A stretch of 9,771 nt of DNA from Spirochaetota bacterium (GTDB lineage: Bacteria > Spirochaetota > Spirochaetia > Treponematales > Rectinemataceae): NCBI GenBank assembly GCA_023421875.1, contig JAEZSM010000182.1, positions 1-9,771 on the forward strand, written 5' to 3'. The notes below the pieces were generated by a model, which saw nothing but the letters and a program-made list of their open reading frames with translations, was not told the DNA's origin and searched no databases. Position 1 is the stretch's first letter; each line of letters starts with the position of its first letter. Both the position numbers and the translations under genes were made by a program. Below, piece by piece: positions 5,763 through 9,771 of the stretch.

Positions 5763-8606
5763 TCAGCGTCCATGGCAGTGCTTGTATTTCTTGCCCGATC
5801 CGCAGGGGCAGGGGTCGTTGCGCCCGACTTTTTCTCCGCTGCGGACCACTGTCACATTCTCTGGTCTCGAGGCTGCGGAGATCTGGGAAGCCTTGGGGCG
5901 CTGGGATATGTCCAGACTGTTTCCGCCCTGGCTTTGGCTCGCCTGGGCTACGGCGCCTTGGCTAGTTCCTTGGGTCTGGGAAAATTGGCCCGTGCTTTCG
6001 TGGTGGAGCGTCACGGCCGTTTCCTTAGCCGGGATCCTGCGCTCCTCGTCGGTCTTTATCCTCACGCGCAGCACTTTTGTGGCAATATCCTTGCGAATGC
6101 TGTCGATGAGCTGTTCGAAGATATCCGAGCCCTCGATCTTGTACTCCAGAAGCGGATTCTTCTGGGCGTAGGAACGCAGGTACACAGCCTCCCGCAGGGC
6201 TTCCATCCTGTCCAGATGGCCCAGCCATTTGTTGTCTATTTCCTGGAGATAATGAAAGCGGATGAAGGTATTCAGGTTGCTGTCGCCAGCGGTTAGGCGC
6301 TTGTTCTCAAGATCCTCATCGATGCGCTTGATCATTTCGGCGTAGAGAGGCGAATCGGCGGGGGAGGCGGCGAAGCTAAGCGAGGCAGTCAGCAGGGCCG
6401 ATGCCTCGGAGGCGCTCAGTTCCAATCCAAGGATATCTCTGAGCAGGAGTACCAGGTCGGAAACCGCAGCCTTGCTCTGGGCCTTGAGCGCCGTTAAAGC
6501 GTCGGCTACAAGGTTTGCCAGGAGTTCTGAAGCCGAATTCCTGACTCTGTCGAGAAGCGTTTCGTCCTTTAGAATGCCATCGCGCTGCTCGTATATGAAA
6601 GCGCGCTGCTTATTGAGCACATCGTCGTATTCCAGCAGGTGCTTTCGAATCTCGAAGTTTCGCTCCTCCACCTTTTTTTGGGCGTTTTCTATGGTTCGAT
6701 TTAAAAGAGGGTGGTAGATAGGCTCGCCGGGCTTCATGCCCACTTTGCTCATCATAGCCTTGAAGCTCTCGCCGCCGAAAAGGCGCATGAGGTCGTCGTC
6801 CAGGGAGAGGAAAAATGCAGAGCGGCCGGGATCGCCCTGGCGGCCCGACCGGCCCCGCAGCTGATTGTCGATGCGTCGGGACTCGTGGCGCTCCGTGCCT
6901 ATGACGCAGAGCCCGCCCAAGGAGCGTATCCTATCCGAGTCGTTTTTCCAGGCCTCGTACTCCTGGGAGAGGATTTTTTGGAATTCCCCATCCTCGGCTC
7001 CGGTGCCAAATTTTCGTCTAGCCCGGAATTCGGGATTGCCGCCCAGCTTGATGTCAGTGCCCCGGCCTGCCATGTTGGTAGCGATGGTGACCGAGCCTAG
7101 GGCGCCCGCTTCGGCTATTATAAGCGCTTCCCGGGCGTGGTTTTTGGCGTTCAACACTTCGTGGGGAATGCCCTTGCGGCTCAAGAGGGAAGAGAGGAGC
7201 TCGGATTTCTCTATGGAGACGGTGCCCACGAGCACCGGTTGCCCCTTTTTGTGGGTTTCGGCGATCTCCTCGCAGATAGCCTCAAACTTTTCAATCTCGT
7301 TGAGAAAAACCAGGTCGTCTTCATCATTCCTGACTACCGGTCGATTTGAAGGAATAACCACGACATCGAGATTGTATATTTTATTAAACTCAGGAGCTTC
7401 AGTGTCTGCGGTTCCTGTCATTCCGGATATTTTAGAATACATTCTAAAGTAATTTTGGAAGGTTATCGTGGCAAGCGTACGGTTTCGACGGGCGATTTTT
7501 ATTCGTTCCTTGGCTTCTATGGCCTCGTGGAGGCCGTCTGAATAGCGCCTTCCGTGGAGGATTCTGCCGGTGAACTCGTCGACAATCTGTACCAGGCCGT
7601 CCTGGACAACATAATCGACATCTTTATTGAAGAGCCGCTGAGCCTTCACCGCCTGGGTAAAGTAGTGGACGAACTCGAAATTGCCCTCCTCGAAAAGACT
7701 TCCCTTTATAAGACCCCGCTTTTTGAGCAGCTCCTCGATATGGTTGAGGCCACCGCTGGTGAACATGATGCGCTTGGATTTTTCGTCGACCCTGAAATCG
7801 CCCTTCTGTGACTCAGGATCATCCTCCTCGGGGTATTCTCCGGTTTGAGGATTCTTTTCGAGCTCGCCAAGAGAGAGGGAGAGACGATTCACCTCGTTGA
7901 CCTTGTAGGTATCGTCCTCGGCTGGACCTGAGATGATGAGCGGGGTCCTGGCCTCGTCGATGAGGATGGAATCTATCTCGTCGACGATACAGTAGTTATG
8001 ACCGCGCTGGACCCTCGACTCGGGCGTCCAGGTCATGTTGTCCCTGAGATAGTCGAAGCCGAATTCGTTGTTGGTACCGTACGTGATGTCGCTGGCATAG
8101 GATTTTCGCCTGGCCTCGTTGTCCATGTTCGAGAGGATGCAGCCGACGCTCAAACCCAAGAACTTGTACACCCTGCCCATCCACTGACTGTCCCGCTCGG
8201 CCAGGTAATCGTTGACCGTTACTATGTGGACGCCCTTGCCGTCCAGGGCATTGAGATAGGCGGCAGCCACGGAAGAGAGGGTTTTTCCTTCGCCGGTTTT
8301 CATTTCGACGATTTTTCCCTGGTGGAGAACGAGGCCGCCCATGATCTGGACGTCGAAGGGCCGTTCGCCAAGCACGCGCCGGGCCGCTTCCCGGGCAAGG
8401 CTGAAGGCTTCTGGAATAATATCGTCCAGGGATTCGCCCCCGGCCCGGCGCGCCGCCAGGGCCTTGGTCTGAACGGGAAATTCCTCATCCGGGAGGGACA
8501 GAGCCCATGCTTCCTTCTGATTTATCGCATGTACGAGTGGCAGCAGAGCCCGGGCATCCTTGTCGCGTTTAGACCCAAGCAGGGCTGTGAGGATATTGAT
8601 AGCCAT
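5763..8606 (-). CDS. secA: Preprotein translocase ATPase SecA
   Basis: Motor ATPase that pushes unfolded preproteins through SecYEG at the inner membrane (947 aa; E. coli SecA is 901). Visible in order: Walker A MKTGEGKT (102-109), Walker B region VDEIDSILIDEARTPLIISG (208-227; Ile where most have Val), preprotein cross-linking domain (about 199-350), RYSDGLHEAIEAKE (354-367), ITFQNYFRMY and GMTGTADTEA (380-404), motif V ATNMAGRGTD (509-518), GTERHESRRI (570-579), motif VI QLRGRSGRQGDPG (582-594), scaffold YDDVLNKQR (660-668). A Ser/Gln-rich linker leads to the C-terminal zinc-binding SEC-C tail with Cys933, Cys935, Cys944 and His945, which in relatives binds SecB or ribosomes. The start is ATG 8606; a TTG 63 bases upstream would add an unconserved extension. 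No Shine-Dalgarno sequence precedes 8606. First gene of the operon. Confidence 0.97.
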   Translation of the reverse strand: MAINILTALLGSKRDKDARALLPLVHAINQKEAWALSLPDEEFPVQTKALAARRAGGESLDDIIPEAFSLAREAARRVLGERPFDVQIMGGLVLHQGKIVEMKTGEGKTLSSVAAAYLNALDGKGVHIVTVNDYLAERDSQWMGRVYKFLGLSVGCILSNMDNEARRKSYASDITYGTNNEFGFDYLRDNMTWTPESRVQRGHNYCIVDEIDSILIDEARTPLIISGPAEDDTYKVNEVNRLSLSLGELEKNPQTGEYPEEDDPESQKGDFRVDEKSKRIMFTSGGLNHIEELLKKRGLIKGSLFEEGNFEFVHYFTQAVKAQRLFNKDVDYVVQDGLVQIVDEFTGRILHGRRYSDGLHEAIEAKERIKIARRNRTLATITFQNYFRMYSKISGMTGTADTEAPEFNKIYNLDVVVIPSNRPVVRNDEDDLVFLNEIEKFEAICEEIAETHKKGQPVLVGTVSIEKSELLSSLLSRKGIPHEVLNAKNHAREALIIAEAGALGSVTIATNMAGRGTDIKLGGNPEFRARRKFGTGAEDGEFQKILSQEYEAWKNDSDRIRSLGGLCVIGTERHESRRIDNQLRGRSGRQGDPGRSAFFLSLDDDLMRLFGGESFKAMMSKVGMKPGEPIYHPLLNRTIENAQKKVEERNFEIRKHLLEYDDVLNKQRAFIYEQRDGILKDETLLDRVRNSASELLANLVADALTALKAQSKAAVSDLVLLLRDILGLELSASEASALLTASLSFAASPADSPLYAEMIKRIDEDLENKRLTAGDSNLNTFIRFHYLQEIDNKWLGHLDRMEALREAVYLRSYAQKNPLLEYKIEGSDIFEQLIDSIRKDIATKVLRVRIKTDEERRIPAKETAVTLHHESTGQFSQTQGTSQGAVAQASQSQGGNSLDISQRPKASQISAASRPENVTVVRSGEKVGRNDPCPCGSGKKYKHCHGR

Positions 8607-8612
8607 GGAGCT

Positions 8613-8641
8613 AGGATACTTCCGGCCGGGTCGAGGGTCAA
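8613..8641 (-). promoter_or_regulatory. Candidate sigma-70-type promoter for secA and its operon
   Basis: On the minus strand TTGACC (8641-8636) is followed after exactly 17 bases by TATCCT (8618-8613), that is 5/6 and 4/6 matches to the consensus boxes with ideal spacing. Transcription would begin about seven bases later, at or next to the secA ATG (8606), leaving almost no leader. The spacer contains the palindrome CCGGCCGG (8622-8629). Confidence 0.45.
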
Positions 8642-8659
8642 GGAAGATGGCTGAGGAAG

Positions 8660-8686
8660 TTGACAGCAATGGCTTTGCGGTATAAG
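8660..8686 (+). promoter_or_regulatory. Candidate promoter for the lipoprotein gene
   Basis: Perfect -35 box TTGACA (8660-8665) and TATAAG (8681-8686, 5/6 match) with a short 15-base spacer. The predicted transcript start is near 8693, about six bases before ATG 8699. The spacer holds a small inverted repeat GCAA-TGGCT-TTGC (8666-8678). It can only serve this gene if translation starts at 8699 rather than at the in-frame ATG 8669. Confidence 0.4.
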
Positions 8687-8698
8687 GATGGACCAGCG

Positions 8699-9771
8699 AT
8701 GAAGCCCCTCTTTCCGATTTTGCTCGCCCTCAGCCTGCTCGGCCTCTCCGGCTGCGGTCCGGCCAGCTTTAGCAACCAGCGCGTCCAGGCCAAGGTCCTC
8801 TTCAGTCTCGAATACGGCCTGCAGGACCGCATGCTTGGCCTGCCCGAAGGAAGAGCCAATGAACTGGAACTTTATATGCGCGAGGGGATCTTTCATATCC
8901 TCGATCCGACTTCGAAAAAAATACTGCGGACTTCTTCTTATGGCGACCTACTCTCGGTCATCTATGACCCAGTATCGAGCCCTTCGCCGTCCTTCGAAAT
9001 GCCGGCGGGAGTTTTTGATGAAAGCGCCTCCGATGCCCTGAGAGGGGGTCGATACGCAGCCCGGACAAGCTTTGTCGCTCCCTTTAGCCTCGGCGTAGAT
9101 TCGAGTCAACTGATCTATGTGGCCGACAGGCTTGCAGATCCCGGCATGGCTATTCGCGACCCGCTTACAGGCATGTACTGCGACTGGATAGTCCGTCGAT
9201 TCGGGAAAAACGGCCAGGAACTACAGTTTTTGGGCAGGGAAGGGCTGCTCGGCTCGGCATTCGCGAAGATTATCAGCATTGACTGCCTGAGCGACGACAG
9301 CATTGTCGTCGTCTCCAGCTCCGGTTCCCTGCATACTGTCTACCGTTTTTCCGGCGATGCGAGGCTGCTCTCAAGCTTTGCCATCGACAGTGCATTGCTT
9401 CCCGTCCCGCTGGAGCTTTTAGACCAGGATGGGGGAGACCCGACCACGGGAAAGATCCATGCCGACCTGGAAGGTATATTCCCCATGACGAGCGCATCAG
9501 GTTTTGCCGTCATACTGAAGATCAACTACTACAGGGAGGTCGGGAGCCTAGAGGCTTCGCTCAGCTTTGGTCTGGATGATTCGGGTTCCTGGATCTTTTC
9601 GATGGACGGTAAAAGCGGAGCCCAGAAGCTGGGCTTCAAGCTGGCTCCGGTAGAATCGGCCGGCGAGGAATGGGAACTGCTAGGCACTTACAAAGAGGGG
9701 TTTCTTCTGGCTTCCCCCCAGGCTCGAGTACAGGAAAACGCCGGAAACAGCGACCCGCAGCAGACTCAGCC
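8699..9771 (+). CDS. Putative spirochaetal lipoprotein, LIC_12708-like (3'-truncated by the window)
   Basis: The frame is open from ATG 8699 to the window end (357 complete codons, no stop). The N-terminus MKPLFPILLALSLLGLSGCG is a lipoprotein signal with lipobox LSGC; Cys19 would be lipidated. The body shows irregular beta-propeller/NHL-like segments: LELYMREGIFHILDPTSKKI, SSYGDLLSVIYDP, FSLGVDSSQLIYVADRL, IVRRFGKNGQELQFLGREG, IISIDCLSDDSIVVVSSSG, TVYRFSGDARLLSSF. The order 'reading of a state, SYGDLL..YDP, ..VD....YVADRL, ..RF...G....LG.EG' matches my memory of the spirochaete LIC_12708 lipoprotein family, whose function is unknown. It is transcribed divergently from secA. ATG 8669 is in frame and has GAGGAAG nine bases upstream, but it would give a longer signal peptide; AAGGA precedes 8699 by ten bases. 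The identity is from recall and moderately sure; being a lipoprotein is well supported. Confidence 0.75.
   Translation, partial: MKPLFPILLALSLLGLSGCGPASFSNQRVQAKVLFSLEYGLQDRMLGLPEGRANELELYMREGIFHILDPTSKKILRTSSYGDLLSVIYDPVSSPSPSFEMPAGVFDESASDALRGGRYAARTSFVAPFSLGVDSSQLIYVADRLADPGMAIRDPLTGMYCDWIVRRFGKNGQELQFLGREGLLGSAFAKIISIDCLSDDSIVVVSSSGSLHTVYRFSGDARLLSSFAIDSALLPVPLELLDQDGGDPTTGKIHADLEGIFPMTSASGFAVILKINYYREVGSLEASLSFGLDDSGSWIFSMDGKSGAQKLGFKLAPVESAGEEWELLGTYKEGFLLASPQARVQENAGNSDPQQTQ

Noticed and set aside
7998..8654. 218-codon open frame on the plus strand, antisense to secA
   Set aside because: It lies over the most conserved part of SecA, has no recognisable motif, and is explained by the codon bias of the real gene.
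8607..8669. Upstream TTG start for SecA
   Set aside because: It would add 21 residues with no SecA similarity and run through the candidate promoter; the conserved N-terminus begins at ATG 8606.
9293..9310. Perfect 7-bp hairpin GACGACA-GCAT-TGTCGTC in the lipoprotein gene
   Set aside because: It is made of Asp and Val codons mid-gene with no T-run or other regulatory context; most likely chance.

Overview
The window is 9.8 kb of GC-rich (mid-50s percent by eye), almost fully coding bacterial DNA. It reads as a chromosomal segment of a spirochaete, probably Spirochaetales. The main pointer is the right-edge lipoprotein, whose repeated-segment pattern I recall from a spirochaetal lipoprotein family (LIC_12708-like). 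The short NFACT/RqcH protein and the type of NitT/TauT transporter also fit. This assignment is inference, not proof. I see no mobile element, CRISPR array, rRNA or tRNA. No gap between genes exceeds 100 bases.

Layout. (1) Bases 1-1728, plus strand: the 3' part of a hybrid histidine kinase gene. The frame is open to the left edge, and its first 47 codons are the end of a receiver domain. The visible architecture is therefore REC(partial)-PAS-HisKA-HATPase-REC. (2) Bases 1705-8606, minus strand: five genes in the order secA, an NFACT (RqcH-like) gene, then a NitT/TauT-type ABC transporter (periplasmic binding protein, permease, ATPase). Junctions are tight: 29 bp, a 1-base TAATG overlap, 14 bp and a 4-base ATGA overlap, so they look like one operon. 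Its last gene overlaps the convergent kinase gene tail to tail by 24 bp. (3) Bases 8607-8698: a 92-bp divergent intergenic region with a promoter-like signal on each strand. (4) Base 8699 to the right edge, plus strand: a lipoprotein gene, 3'-truncated by the window.

How the genes work together. SecA drives Sec-dependent export across the inner membrane. The NFACT protein is of the type that rescues obstructed 50S subunits in ribosome-associated quality control. The transporter genes form a complete uptake unit of unknown substrate. Housekeeping secretion and translation-quality genes thus share a transcript with a nutrient transporter. Expression within the operon may be tuned locally: the binding protein has a strong ribosome binding site inside the end of the NFACT gene, and a GC-rich hairpin lies at the start of the permease gene.

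The most noteworthy points are the reduced NFACT protein (ER in place of the DR motif, no recognisable helix-hairpin-helix region), a possibly leaderless secA start, the intra-operon hairpin, and the kinase with a receiver at each end. I did not find a clearly new defence or mobile system here.
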